DNA of 43,738 nt from Desulfofundulus luciae (lineage in GTDB: Bacteria > Bacillota > Desulfotomaculia > Desulfotomaculales > Desulfovirgulaceae). The position numbers and the translations under genes are program-made. The notes beneath the pieces are model-generated. The model was not told where the DNA came from, made no database searches, and was given only the letters and a program-made list of their open reading frames with translations. The DNA lies in the NCBI RefSeq assembly GCF_030813795.1, contig NZ_JAUSUX010000022.1, positions 1 through 43,738 of the forward strand, given 5' to 3'. Positions 17,361 through 26,042 of this stretch are shown here, in pieces; position 1 is the first letter of the stretch, and each line of letters starts with the position of its first letter.

Positions 17361-20300
17361 CTCCCTCCTCTTGAGCGGCACCCTTTCGGAGGCGCTCGCG
17401 CAGCTCTTTGGCATCTGCAACTAGGTTCCGGTAGCGGTTTTCGGGCAGCCACAGATCAAAACGGCACACGGGGCGGTACAGGCAAGCGGTACAGGCGCTA
17501 TTGGTGCCTGCTTTCAGGGGGGCGATGTCCACCCGGCCGTCGATAATGCCGCCGGCGACCTTCCTGAGCAGCCCGCCCAGGACATCGAGTAGGACGCGGA
17601 ACTCCCCGGGTGTGAATATGGACGCTTCCTGGCGCCTGGAAGGACGGCCGTCCTTATTAAACCCGGCGGGCACCAGGAGGGACGTTGTCCCTGCCGCCAG
17701 GGCGCGGTCCAGCAAGGAGTACAAATCGGCGCCATGGTCCACCAGCCAGCCGGATAACCTGAATGCCTTAAGCCACTCCCGGTCCAGTTCCTCCGGCGGC
17801 AGGTCCGGCTGAGCCAGGTTCAGGATGGGCCGCTGTACCTGGAAGTAAAAAGCGCCCGCCGGCAGTATGGACTGCTGGTAGCGGCGGCAAAAGGCGGCAA
17901 AGTGCTCCAGGGCCACCCACAGGTAGACCAGGAGCTGGAGATGTACCCCTGCCAGCACGCCGGGGAGGCTGAGCCCGCTGGGACCGGATTTGTAGTCGAT
18001 AACCCGCAGGTAAAGGGCGTCAGCGCCCTGTCCCAGGTCCACCCGGTCGATGCGCCCCCCAAGGCTCAAAATAATCCCTTCGCCCAAGTCGAGCTCCAGG
18101 GGCGGTAAGAACAGTTGGGTCCAGAAAGGTAAAGCATTTGTTCCCGTCCCCGGAAAATCAGGCAACGCCTGCCTCCCCCGCGGACCAAAATATACCTCCA
18201 GGGCCGCGGGGCGAAAACCGCTCTTTTGCATCTGCCGTACCAGCGCCCGGGCTGAATCGTTAACCCGTTCCAGCAGTCGTGCCTTTTGCTGGCGCAACCG
18301 GGCGCTTGAGAGCAGGATGCGGTTTTGCAGCCGGGAAGCCAGGCCGTCCACCAGTTCCGCGCATATGCGATGTATATCCTCTTCCCCCAGTTCCTCCCAG
18401 GGGAGGCCGTTCTTTTGTACCCGTTCCACGAACATGCGCAGGGCCTCGTGGTATAGCTGGCCTGTATCCGGAGGCGCCAGCCGGTATACCGCCCGCTCCT
18501 CCAGCCCCAGGCCGTAGTCCAGGAAATGGGCGAAGGGACACTGGACAAACCGTTCCAGGCGGGAGACGCTGCTGAAAAGCACGTGTTTTTTCCGCTCCCG
18601 CCGGCCCCACAGTTTCAGACCCAGTTCGCGCCCCAGGGGAGGCTCCACATTGCGCCCCGTCAGGCCCGCCGTTAAAATGGAAAGCTTGTCCCGCCATCCT
18701 TCCTTTTCCAGCAGCAGGTTATATACCCGCCACCACAGGGGATGAACGGGGCGGCTCCAGGATGCCTCCCGCCAGCGCAGGGCCAGGCGGGGAAGCAATC
18801 CTGCCGGGTGCTCTACGTATTCCACGTCGGCCGCACCACCCGGCGGCTCCACCGGCAGGAACCGCGGCTGTAAATCCGGCAGCAGTTCCCGCACCCGGCG
18901 TATCACCGGCGAGGGAGTTACAGCCCGCCCCTCGCCATCCCCCAGGGGATAGCTCAAGAACAGCTTACCGCCCGTGCGGGTCAGGACCTGGTAAATCAGA
19001 AATTGCTCCTGGTGCAACCGGTCGATGGTACCGGCCGGCAGCTCCAGGTTCCTGTCACGCAGCCACATGGTTAGCTGCTCCCGTTCCCGTTCGGTGAACA
19101 CCCCGCCGGTGCGGATGCCGGCGGGCAGCACCCTTTCCGTGAGGCCGGGCAGAAACAGGGCCCGCACATCCCGGGGCGGCCGGGAGCGGTCGAGGCTGCC
19201 TACGGTCACCGCATCCAGGGCCGGGGGGATCAGGGAGAGGCGCATGGCCTCAAGACCCGCGTCCAGCACACTGGCCAGCTCCGCCGCGGAAAGCTCCACT
19301 TTCCCCAGCACTTCCACCAGTTCGTCCAGCAGGCCGCTCACCAACCGCCAAACCTGGCGGTGTTCCCGGGCCAGGTCCGGCTGCCCCGCTTCTTGCGCGG
19401 CCCGGCTCCACTCATCTAGCCTCCGGGGTACTTCCAGCTCAAGGCACAGCTCCAGCAGGATGCGGGCCCACTGCCGGCCGGAAAGGCGTACGGCGCGGCC
19501 GGATGCATTTTCCCGCGCTTTTAATTGAGCGGACCGCAATTCTCTGATCGCCCGCCAGCGAATGCGGTTGATCTCTTCCAGTTCCGGCGGCGGGGACGCC
19601 TGCCGCTGCCCGTCCTCGCTCCAGGTGCGGCCGGGCAGGTAGCTCCAGGGCTCCTGGCTGTACCAGCGGCTGCCCCGGATCCCGGCGGCCAGGACGTAGT
19701 TTTCCAGCCGGTCCACTTCCCCGGCACTTACCCGGGCCAGTCCCGTTTTTAGAAAGCGGAACACGGGCTCGTAAGCCCAGTTTTTCTGCCATACCTCCAG
19801 GGCCGAACGCAGCAACTCCACCAGGGGGTGGTGGATCACCGGCTGCTGGTGATCGATAAAAAAAGGGATTTCGTAGTCCGCCAGCATTCTCCGGAACAGG
19901 GGGAAATAAGCATCCACGTCCCGTACGGCCACCATGATCTGCCGGGGGCGCAGGCCCTCCTCCCGCAGCAGCCGCCGGATGGCCCGGGTTACCCCCTCCA
20001 CCTCGGCCCGCAGGTTCACCCCGACCAGCAGGCATACCTTATTTACAGTTCCGGCATAAGGAACGGTGGGATAGCTGAAAAAGTGGCGCTCCAGGTGGGC
20101 CAATTCCGGAGCCTGGGCCAGGCGCCAGGTACCATCTGGTTGGAGAAACTCCTCCCGCACCGCCACATTGGCCTTGCGGGCTAAACGCACAAGGCGCGCC
20201 CGCGTTTCCCAGGGTTTGACAAAGGGATCGTGCTCCTGCGGGCGCCCGGTGGCTAGGGCCGGATCAAGGCAAAGGGTTACGGTTATTTCCCGGGCTTTGG

Positions 20301-20946
20301 AAAAAAGCGCCTCTAATACCGCGTATTCCTGCGGGGTAAAGGAAGAAAAGCCGTCCACCCATACCCGGCAGTTGTTCAAAAAAGCAGCGCTGGAAATCTG
20401 CCGGGCCAGCAGGTCCAGGTAATCATCGGGATCGGTAAACCGCCCGGCCAGCTTTTCCCCCAGCCGCCGGTAAACCAGGCACAGGTCTTTGAGCTTTTGC
20501 CCCATCTGGCCATCCTTGCCGGACGCCAGTTCTCCCAGGTCTTCCGGAGCAATCCGGTGCATTTTCAGTTCGCCAATCAATTCGGATAAAGAAGTAAGAA
20601 AACCCGGCCGGTTGGCCAGGGAACCCATAAGGCCAAGGTTTTCCTTTTCTTCCATCAAGATGTTTTTAAGCATCATCCGCCGCCCCAGCTCACTAACGGG
20701 CAGGCGGGCCGCGCCGCCCGCCTCCCGCAGCACCCGGTGGGCCAGCCGGCGAAAGCTGTACACCTGCGCCCGCAGGCTCCCTCCCCGGGCGGCTAGTTCC
20801 CGCTCCATGTTAAAAGTGGCCTGGGCCGGAACAATCAGGAGCAAAAGGGGACCCAGGGGTTCCCTTTCCAGCTCCGCGCGAACTTCCATCAGGCAGCGGT
20901 GGGTCTTGCCCGTCCCCGCCCGTCCCAGTAAAAGACGTAAGCTCAT
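17332..20946 (-). CDS. addB: Helicase-nuclease subunit AddB
   Basis: AddB pairs with AddA; it recognises Chi and holds a second nuclease domain. The 1204-aa protein opens with LLLGRAGTGKTHRC (Walker A, residues 6-18). Four cysteines, Cys803 and the cluster Cys1152/1155/1161 (C-X2-C-X5-C), match the Fe-S staple that closes the AddB nuclease domain. Between them is the nuclease motif LRVIDYKSG. ATG at 20946 follows AAGGGAT. It is the first gene of addB-addA-sbcD-sbcC, transcribed leftward from a sigma-A promoter that diverges from the DASS operon. Confidence 0.95.
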   Translation of the reverse strand: MSLRLLLGRAGTGKTHRCLMEVRAELEREPLGPLLLLIVPAQATFNMERELAARGGSLRAQVYSFRRLAHRVLREAGGAARLPVSELGRRMMLKNILMEEKENLGLMGSLANRPGFLTSLSELIGELKMHRIAPEDLGELASGKDGQMGQKLKDLCLVYRRLGEKLAGRFTDPDDYLDLLARQISSAAFLNNCRVWVDGFSSFTPQEYAVLEALFSKAREITVTLCLDPALATGRPQEHDPFVKPWETRARLVRLARKANVAVREEFLQPDGTWRLAQAPELAHLERHFFSYPTVPYAGTVNKVCLLVGVNLRAEVEGVTRAIRRLLREEGLRPRQIMVAVRDVDAYFPLFRRMLADYEIPFFIDHQQPVIHHPLVELLRSALEVWQKNWAYEPVFRFLKTGLARVSAGEVDRLENYVLAAGIRGSRWYSQEPWSYLPGRTWSEDGQRQASPPPELEEINRIRWRAIRELRSAQLKARENASGRAVRLSGRQWARILLELCLELEVPRRLDEWSRAAQEAGQPDLAREHRQVWRLVSGLLDELVEVLGKVELSAAELASVLDAGLEAMRLSLIPPALDAVTVGSLDRSRPPRDVRALFLPGLTERVLPAGIRTGGVFTEREREQLTMWLRDRNLELPAGTIDRLHQEQFLIYQVLTRTGGKLFLSYPLGDGEGRAVTPSPVIRRVRELLPDLQPRFLPVEPPGGAADVEYVEHPAGLLPRLALRWREASWSRPVHPLWWRVYNLLLEKEGWRDKLSILTAGLTGRNVEPPLGRELGLKLWGRRERKKHVLFSSVSRLERFVQCPFAHFLDYGLGLEERAVYRLAPPDTGQLYHEALRMFVERVQKNGLPWEELGEEDIHRICAELVDGLASRLQNRILLSSARLRQQKARLLERVNDSARALVRQMQKSGFRPAALEVYFGPRGRQALPDFPGTGTNALPFWTQLFLPPLELDLGEGIILSLGGRIDRVDLGQGADALYLRVIDYKSGPSGLSLPGVLAGVHLQLLVYLWVALEHFAAFCRRYQQSILPAGAFYFQVQRPILNLAQPDLPPEELDREWLKAFRLSGWLVDHGADLYSLLDRALAAGTTSLLVPAGFNKDGRPSRRQEASIFTPGEFRVLLDVLGGLLRKVAGGIIDGRVDIAPLKAGTNSACTACLYRPVCRFDLWLPENRYRNLVADAKELRERLRKGAAQEEGDGLVLYSLD

Positions 20947-20993
20947 CCCCTATCCCTTCTTTAAGGTTGCTACCTGGCTATTCCTCTTCCATC

Positions 20994-21023
20994 ATTCTAA
21001 CCGAAATAAATGCCCCCTGGCAA
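20994..21023 (-). promoter_or_regulatory. Sigma-A promoter of addB
   Basis: TAGAAT (20994-20999) follows TTGCCA (21018-21023) at 18 bases on the minus strand; each box matches five of six consensus positions. The predicted start lies about 40 bases before the addB ATG. Confidence 0.65.
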
Positions 21024-21036
21024 TTCTGGAATTTGT

Positions 21037-21102
21037 TTGATGGAAACGGCCCTAAACCGGTCAGGTATTGTCACCACGAAGACAAAAAAATTTTTCCATC
21101 AA
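21037..21102. promoter_or_regulatory. Paired inverted sites between divergent promoters
   Basis: TTGATGGAAA (21037-21046) is repeated in perfect inverse as TTTCCATCAA (21093-21102), 46 bases apart. The pair sits between the addB promoter and the DASS promoter. It could be a looped operator or chance; no cognate regulator is nearby. Confidence 0.35.
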
Positions 21103-21116
21103 CCTAAAACTTGTGC

Positions 21117-21145
21117 TTGATTTCACGCAGTTCCTGTGCTATGAT
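21117..21145 (+). promoter_or_regulatory. Sigma-A promoter of the DASS-carbonic anhydrase-NhaD operon
   Basis: TTGATT (21117-21122) and TATGAT (21140-21145) are 17 bases apart on the plus strand. Transcription would begin near 21152, giving an untranslated leader of almost 500 nt before the first gene. Confidence 0.6.
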
Positions 21146-21150
21146 GGGAG

Positions 21151-21174
21151 TGACAAAAGTTGCTTAAATTGTCA
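21151..21174. promoter_or_regulatory. Operator-like inverted repeat at the DASS start site
   Basis: TGACAA (21151-21156) and TTGTCA (21169-21174) form an inverted repeat with a 12-base centre, right at the predicted transcription start. Placement over +1 to +24 suits a repressor site. A shorter TTGTC...GACAA dyad lies just upstream of the promoter. Confidence 0.35.
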
Positions 21175-21177
21175 ACA

Positions 21178-21240
21178 CACTTGTCCTAAAGGCAGTACCT
21201 CAGGCCTTGAAAGGCGGCGAAAGGACAGGTGGCTTTTTAA
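21178..21240 (+). promoter_or_regulatory. Structured leader hairpin upstream of the DASS gene
   Basis: CACTTGTCCT (21178-21187) pairs over ten positions (one G-U) with AGGACAGGTG (21222-21231). A purine-rich interior can form a smaller AAGGC/GCCTT stem. GCTTTTTAAA follows at once, so the element looks like an attenuator or a riboswitch-type domain about 26 nt from the predicted start. The remainder of the leader (21241-21643) is AT-rich against the local average. It holds no gene I can support and nothing else recognisable. Confidence 0.45.
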
Positions 21241-21643
21241 ACCTCGCCTTAGTGCATTCATTCACAACTTAAATGTGTCTTATCTCACATTCATAATTCA
21301 GAACTTAAAACGCAAGCCTTTCTGGAGTTTTTCCTCAACTGCAATTCAAACGATCAAGCACCAATTGACGCAAAACTTACCCGGCTATGCACTTTCTGTT
21401 ACATGGCTTTTTCACACCCACAATAGTACATAAGTTCACAATTTGTCGGGAATACGGCACGAAGGGGGTGGCGGGAGCTCTGTCTGGCTGCACCAAATTT
21501 TCAGTGACAATGGGGAAATGCAAGCAGGGATAAGTGTATGCAGGTTCTTTGATTAGTTCGTATATCTCCTCAAACAAGTTTGGCATACCGGGAAAATGGC
21601 TGGTCCTATCTTCTGGGGTCCTTGCTTAAAAGGAGGGGTTTTC

Positions 21644-23188
21644 ATGGCCAAAACTTTAGAAGATATCACCGGGCGCGCCCGGTCCCAAACCGCCGCCCGT
21701 CCTTCAGAGGCGGCCAGACCACTTGAGTTGCAAAAAGAACTCAAATGGGATTTAAGGCGCACCGTATTTATCGCCCTTGGCCTGGGACTGTTTTTCCTGC
21801 TTTACTTCTTACCCCCGCTGCCGGTAGCCGTGGATCCGGCGGGCAAAGAGTTCGCCCTTTCCCGGCAAGGTCAACTGGCCATCGGGCTGTTCCTTTTAGC
21901 CGGCATCTGGTGGGTGTTCGAGGTTATTCCCATCGGGGCTACCGCCCTGGCCATCGGTATCTTCCAGGCTTTATTTGGCATCCGGCCGGCCGACGTTGCC
22001 TTCAGGGATTTCATGGATCCGTCGGTATTATTCATCCTCGGTTCTTTAATGGTCGGCCTGGCTTTTACCAAAGTGGGCCTGACCAGGCGGCTGGCCTTTA
22101 AGATGCTGCAGATCACCGGTGAAAACACGAGAATGATCCTTCTGGGAGTTTTCGTGGTTACCGTTATCCTGACCCTTTTCATGGCCCACACGGCCGTAGC
22201 CGCCACCATGTTCCCCATTTTAATGGCCATTCTGGGGCTCTACGGCACCAGAGAAGGTGAAACCAGCCGGTTCGGCAAGGCCCTGTTCATCGGCATGGCC
22301 TTCACCGCCGGAGCGGGCAGCCTGATTACCTTGCTAGGAGCCGCCCGGGGTGTAGTGGCCCTGGGGTTCTACAAGCAGATTACGGGCCAGGAAATCAGCT
22401 TTGCCCGTTATACTGAGGTCATGGTCCTTTACGGCTTCGCCATGATGCTCTTAATCTGGCTTTTGATGATCATCTGGTTCAGGCCGGAAAAAGACCGCAT
22501 TGCCGGTCTAAAGGAAAAGGTGAAAGAACTCTCCGCCAGCCTCGGCCCCCTGACCAAACAGGAAATCTTTGTCGGTGTAGCCGTGGCGGTAGTGGTAGCT
22601 CTTTTGGCTTCGCAAAACTTCATCCCGGCGCTGAAAAGCCTGAACAAGAGCGCCATTATGCTCACGCTGGGGTTACTGTTCTTCCTGACCCGCTTATTTA
22701 CGGTGGAGGATCTGGAAAAGCGGATTCCCTGGAATATCGTCCTTCTATTCGGCGGAGCCATGTCCATCGGCTTCTGCCTGTGGCAGACCGGGGCCGCCCA
22801 GTGGATGGCCGTACACTGGCTGGGCATGTTTAAGCAGGCTCCCTGGTTGATCTTCGTGCTGGCCATCTTCTTCCTGGTAATGGTTATGACCAACTTCATC
22901 ATGAACGTGGCCGCCATTGCCATCACCCTGCCCGTGGCCCTGATCATCGCCAAATACCTTGGGGTCAACCCGGAACTGATCCTGTGGACCTCCCTGGCCG
23001 CGGCAGGATTGCCCTTCTGCCTGCTGGTGGGGGCTGCACCCAACGCCATCGCCTACGAGTCCAAACAGTTCACTGCCGGTGAGTTCTTCGTTGCCGGCAT
23101 CCCTGCCAGTATTATGGCCCTTGTACTGCTGGCCGTGTTTGCCCTGACCGTCTGGCCGCTCCTGGGTGTGCCGGCACTGGTAAAATAA
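21644..23188 (+). CDS. DASS/SLC13 family anion (dicarboxylate-type) permease
   Basis: This 514-aa polytopic membrane protein belongs to the divalent anion:Na+ symporter group within the ion transporter superfamily. After a soluble N-terminus of about 50 residues come roughly a dozen hydrophobic helices in two halves. The re-entrant regions are MAHTAVAATMFPIL in the first half and TNFIMNVAAIAITLPVA in the second. GSLITLLGAARG is also conserved. Known relatives carry C4-dicarboxylates, citrate or sulfate with sodium; the substrate is not determined here. ATG at 21644 is chosen over upstream codons because AAAAGGAGG lies eight bases before it. It is the first gene of a plus-strand three-gene operon. 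Confidence 0.88.
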   Translation: MAKTLEDITGRARSQTAARPSEAARPLELQKELKWDLRRTVFIALGLGLFFLLYFLPPLPVAVDPAGKEFALSRQGQLAIGLFLLAGIWWVFEVIPIGATALAIGIFQALFGIRPADVAFRDFMDPSVLFILGSLMVGLAFTKVGLTRRLAFKMLQITGENTRMILLGVFVVTVILTLFMAHTAVAATMFPILMAILGLYGTREGETSRFGKALFIGMAFTAGAGSLITLLGAARGVVALGFYKQITGQEISFARYTEVMVLYGFAMMLLIWLLMIIWFRPEKDRIAGLKEKVKELSASLGPLTKQEIFVGVAVAVVVALLASQNFIPALKSLNKSAIMLTLGLLFFLTRLFTVEDLEKRIPWNIVLLFGGAMSIGFCLWQTGAAQWMAVHWLGMFKQAPWLIFVLAIFFLVMVMTNFIMNVAAIAITLPVALIIAKYLGVNPELILWTSLAAAGLPFCLLVGAAPNAIAYESKQFTAGEFFVAGIPASIMALVLLAVFALTVWPLLGVPALVK

Positions 23189-23309
23189 GCTGGTAAAATA
23201 AAATCAGCACTAGTAAAATAAAAACAAGGTGTCGGGAGCGGGACGTGTCGGAAGCGGGCCAGACGCACGTACACGGCGGGCCCGCTTGCCTCAAAAGGAG
23301 GAACACAAG

Positions 23310-23891
23310 ATGCTGCAGAAGGCCCCGATGGTCGGCTGGAAACCCGGGGGTTTCCCCGTGGTGAGCGCGAATGCATTTATTCATGAAACTGCGGTTTTAA
23401 TGGGAGACGTGGTAATTAAAGATGGGGTTGCCGTATATCCCCTGGCAGTGCTCCGGGCCGATGAAGGATTTCCCATTGTCATCGGCGAATACAGCAATGT
23501 TCAGGATGGTGTGGTCATCCATTGCCTTAAAGGCGGCAGCGTAACCGTGGGCCAGAGGTGCAGCCTGGCCCACGGGGCGATCATCCACGGGCCGTGCGAA
23601 ATCGGGGACGAAACTTTTGTGGGGTTCAGGGCCATGGTGGTAAAAAGCCGCCTGGGTCGGGGGTGCTTTGTCGGTCATGGGGCTCTGGTAAACGGTGTGG
23701 AAATACCCGACGGCAAATACGTACCCAGCCTGGCCGTGGTGACCACGTCAGAGCATGCGGCTGCCCTGCCGGAGGTCTCCCGGGAACAGCTGGAATTTGT
23801 CAGGGAAGTGTTTTCGGTCAACCGGGAGCTGTGCGATGCCTACTTAAATCTCCATAGGAGGGGTGAACCTTGTCCGAGCAAACCCAGGTAA
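23310..23891 (+). CDS. Gamma-class carbonic anhydrase family protein
   Basis: This 193-aa left-handed beta-helix protein shows hexapeptide-type repeats from about residue 25 to 140. The metal triad of gamma carbonic anhydrases is present: His71 (VVIH), His88 and His93 (LAHGAIIHG). The usual Arg49 and Asp51 (VLRADEG) and the QDG loop are kept too. Such proteins hydrate CO2 or, in many cases, have no proven substrate. ATG at 23310 follows AAAAGGAGG by eight bases; the frame upstream is open but lacks a ribosome site. It lies 121 bases after one permease gene and overlaps the next, so a role in bicarbonate or carboxylate handling is plausible but inferred. Confidence 0.88.
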   Translation: MLQKAPMVGWKPGGFPVVSANAFIHETAVLMGDVVIKDGVAVYPLAVLRADEGFPIVIGEYSNVQDGVVIHCLKGGSVTVGQRCSLAHGAIIHGPCEIGDETFVGFRAMVVKSRLGRGCFVGHGALVNGVEIPDGKYVPSLAVVTTSEHAAALPEVSREQLEFVREVFSVNRELCDAYLNLHRRGEPCPSKPR

Positions 23892-25288
23892 TCTTTGCCA
23901 CGGCCGTCTTTTTGCTCACCTACGCCTTGATTGTTTCGGAAAAAATCCACCGGGCGGTGGCCGCACTGGTGGGAGCAGCAATACTGGCCCTCACCGGGAT
24001 TTTGAACCCCGAAGAGGCGACCCATGCCATTGACTTTAACACCATCGGCCTTCTGGTGGGCATGATGATCATCGTAGGCATCACCCGCCAGACGGGTGTC
24101 TTTGAATACCTGGCCATCAAGGCGGCCCGCCAGGCCAGGGGTGAGCCCCTGCGCATCATGGCCGCCCTTTCCCTGGTTACGGCAGTACTCTCGGCTTTTC
24201 TGGACAATGTGACCACGGTGCTGCTGATCGTCCCCGTCACCTTTGCCATCGCCGGCCAGTTGCAGATCAGTCCCATACCTTTTCTTATTGCTGAAATCCT
24301 GGCATCCAACATTGGCGGCACGGCCACATTGATCGGCGACCCGCCCAACATCATGATCGGCAGTCAGACCCACGTTGGGTTCATGGATTTCGTCATCAAC
24401 CTGACGCCGGTAATTGCAGTTATCTATATACTAACAATTTTCTTCCTGCGCCTGATCTACCGCCGCCAACTGGTAGCCCGCCCGGAACTGCAGGAAAAAA
24501 TTATGCTCTTAAATGAAAGGGATGAAATTAAGGATCCCGTTTTATTGAAAAAGTGCCTGGTAGTGCTGTTACTGACCATTGCCGGATTTGTCCTGCACCA
24601 GTACCTGCACCTGGAATCCAGTGTCATCGCCCTTTCCGGGGCCAGCCTGCTGCTGCTGATTACCCGGGAGGATCCCGAGCACGCCCTGCACGCGGTGGAA
24701 TGGCCGGTAATCTTTTTCTTTGTCGGTCTCTTCGTAGTGGTGGGAGCGCTGGAAAAGGTGGGGGTTATTGAAGCCGTGGCCCGCTTCTCCCTGGAAGTCA
24801 CCCGGGGACAGCTGGTGCCCGCGGCCATGCTCATCCTGTGGATCTCCGCCCTGGCCTCGGCCTTTGTGGATAACATCCCCTTCGTGGCTACCATGATCCC
24901 GCTCATACAGGATATGGGGCGCCTGGGTGGAATAGCGGACTTGAACCTGCTCTGGTGGAGCCTTTCCCTGGGGGCGTGTTTGGGGGGCAACGGTACGGCC
25001 ATCGGCGCTTCCGCCAACGTGGTGGTCATCGGCATGGCGGAAAAGAGGGGCCACCCCATTTCCTTCCTCGGCTACATGAAGGTGGCCTTCCCGCTCATGA
25101 TCATGTCCATTGTGGTATCCACGGTCTACCTGCTCTTCTGGCACCACTACCACGGGCTGGTATCCCTGGTGGGAACCCTGGCAGCGGCAGCCGTACTGGG
25201 GCTGGTTACAACTCTCTTGAACAACGTTCTCTACCGCTCGGAAAACCGGCCTGCAGCCAAAGTGCTGTCTAAGTACAGGGAGGCGTAA
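23870..25288 (+). CDS. ArsB/NhaD-type ion transporter superfamily permease
   Basis: This 472-aa membrane protein has the hallmark NIGGTATLIGDPPNIMIG near residue 145 and its second-half partners SAFVDNIPFVATM and LGGNGTAIGASANVVV. These place it in the ArsB/NhaD branch, which includes arsenite exporters, Na+/H+ antiporters and uncharacterised anion carriers. Without ars genes, arsenite export is unlikely. The start is TTG at 23870 with AGGAGGGG eight bases upstream, overlapping the end of the carbonic anhydrase gene by 22 bases, so translation is probably coupled. A final helix pair after residue 425 ends the protein. The transported ion is unknown. Confidence 0.88.
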   Translation: MSEQTQVIFATAVFLLTYALIVSEKIHRAVAALVGAAILALTGILNPEEATHAIDFNTIGLLVGMMIIVGITRQTGVFEYLAIKAARQARGEPLRIMAALSLVTAVLSAFLDNVTTVLLIVPVTFAIAGQLQISPIPFLIAEILASNIGGTATLIGDPPNIMIGSQTHVGFMDFVINLTPVIAVIYILTIFFLRLIYRRQLVARPELQEKIMLLNERDEIKDPVLLKKCLVVLLLTIAGFVLHQYLHLESSVIALSGASLLLLITREDPEHALHAVEWPVIFFFVGLFVVVGALEKVGVIEAVARFSLEVTRGQLVPAAMLILWISALASAFVDNIPFVATMIPLIQDMGRLGGIADLNLLWWSLSLGACLGGNGTAIGASANVVVIGMAEKRGHPISFLGYMKVAFPLMIMSIVVSTVYLLFWHHYHGLVSLVGTLAAAAVLGLVTTLLNNVLYRSENRPAAKVLSKYREA

Positions 25289-25386
25289 AAAAGTATAAGG
25301 AAACACCATACGCCGCAGGGCCAGCGGCCGGGGACGCCCGCCAATCACGGTATATCGTTGCGTAAAGGAATAAGCAAACACAATAT

Positions 25387-25413
25387 ACCCGCCTGAAATG
25401 GCGGGTTATTTTT
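25387..25413 (+). terminator. Terminator of the DASS-carbonic anhydrase-NhaD operon
   Basis: ACCCGCC pairs with GGCGGGT around TGAAAT, and TATTTTT follows. It lies 98 bases beyond the last stop codon and faces the sigI cluster, which is read in the opposite direction. Confidence 0.85.
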
Positions 25414-25434
25414 GCCCGGTCCTTTATTGTTTTT

Positions 25435-25992
25435 TTACCCGCCGGTGACGATCCTGCTCAGTTCGAGAAAAAGCTCCTTGTCGCGCAGGAGACCTACCAC
25501 CCGGTTCTTTTCCTCCACCGGCAGGATTTCAAAACCGCTTTTGGATATAAGGTAGACCGCCCGGCTCAAAGAATCCCAGGGTTTTAGCGATACGGGAAAG
25601 GGACGCATGGCCTCCCGCACTTTTCTTCTGGCCATTTCTTGACCGCGTGAGGTAAACAGGCCGATATAGGAAGGGGGCTCTTCCTGGGGGAAGGAAATTG
25701 ACCATCCGGCATAAGATTCCCTTTGGGGCAGTGGCAAGTGGGCCAGGGCCAGCAGGTGGTCAACTTTTAATAATCCAACGGGGACTTTTCCTTCCAACAC
25801 CACCAGGGGTGGAATGGCTCCTGCCCGTGACTGAAGGGCAACTCTTTTCAGCAGGCAAATGGCATCCTTTAGGCTATCATCCGCAGGAATAGTCCGGCAG
25901 GTTTCCAGTGAAACCATTAATTCCTCCACGGTTTTTTCCCGTTTAAATGACCTGGCCAGGACATCGCCGGCGGATTGTACCAACGCAGGCAT
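25435..25992 (-). CDS. CBS-domain-pair protein downstream of rsgI
   Basis: This 185-aa soluble protein appears to hold two CBS-type repeats. The first spans about residues 20-80 (TVEELMVSLETCRTIPADDS... VGLLKVDHLL). The second covers the C-terminal third (VREAMRPFPVSLKPWDSL... VVGLLRDKELFLEL). CBS pairs bind adenine nucleotides and control attached or partner proteins; here there is no attached enzyme. ATG at 25992 follows AAGGGGGGA; the open frame further upstream runs into rsgI. It lies 50 bases after rsgI in what looks like a sigI-rsgI-CBS operon. Its partner is unknown. Confidence 0.75.
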   Translation of the reverse strand: MPALVQSAGDVLARSFKREKTVEELMVSLETCRTIPADDSLKDAICLLKRVALQSRAGAIPPLVVLEGKVPVGLLKVDHLLALAHLPLPQRESYAGWSISFPQEEPPSYIGLFTSRGQEMARRKVREAMRPFPVSLKPWDSLSRAVYLISKSGFEILPVEEKNRVVGLLRDKELFLELSRIVTGG

Positions 25993-26042
25993 CTTGAATC
26001 CCCCCTTACCCTGCTGCTGGTAGTGATCCAGGTAACTACATT

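Noticed and set aside
21377-21586. 69-codon minus-strand frame in the DASS leader
   Set aside because: There is no ribosome site, no family resemblance, and it lies in the predicted leader of a plus-strand operon.
23229-23309. N-terminal extension of the carbonic anhydrase homologue
   Set aside because: The 27 extra codons are Arg/Gly-rich with no ribosome site, whereas ATG at 23310 has AAAAGGAGG and begins the family sequence.
23870-25288. Arsenite exporter annotation for the ArsB/NhaD permease
   Set aside because: No arsR, arsA or arsC gene is nearby, and the operon partners are a DASS permease and a carbonic anhydrase homologue; the broader family name is safer.
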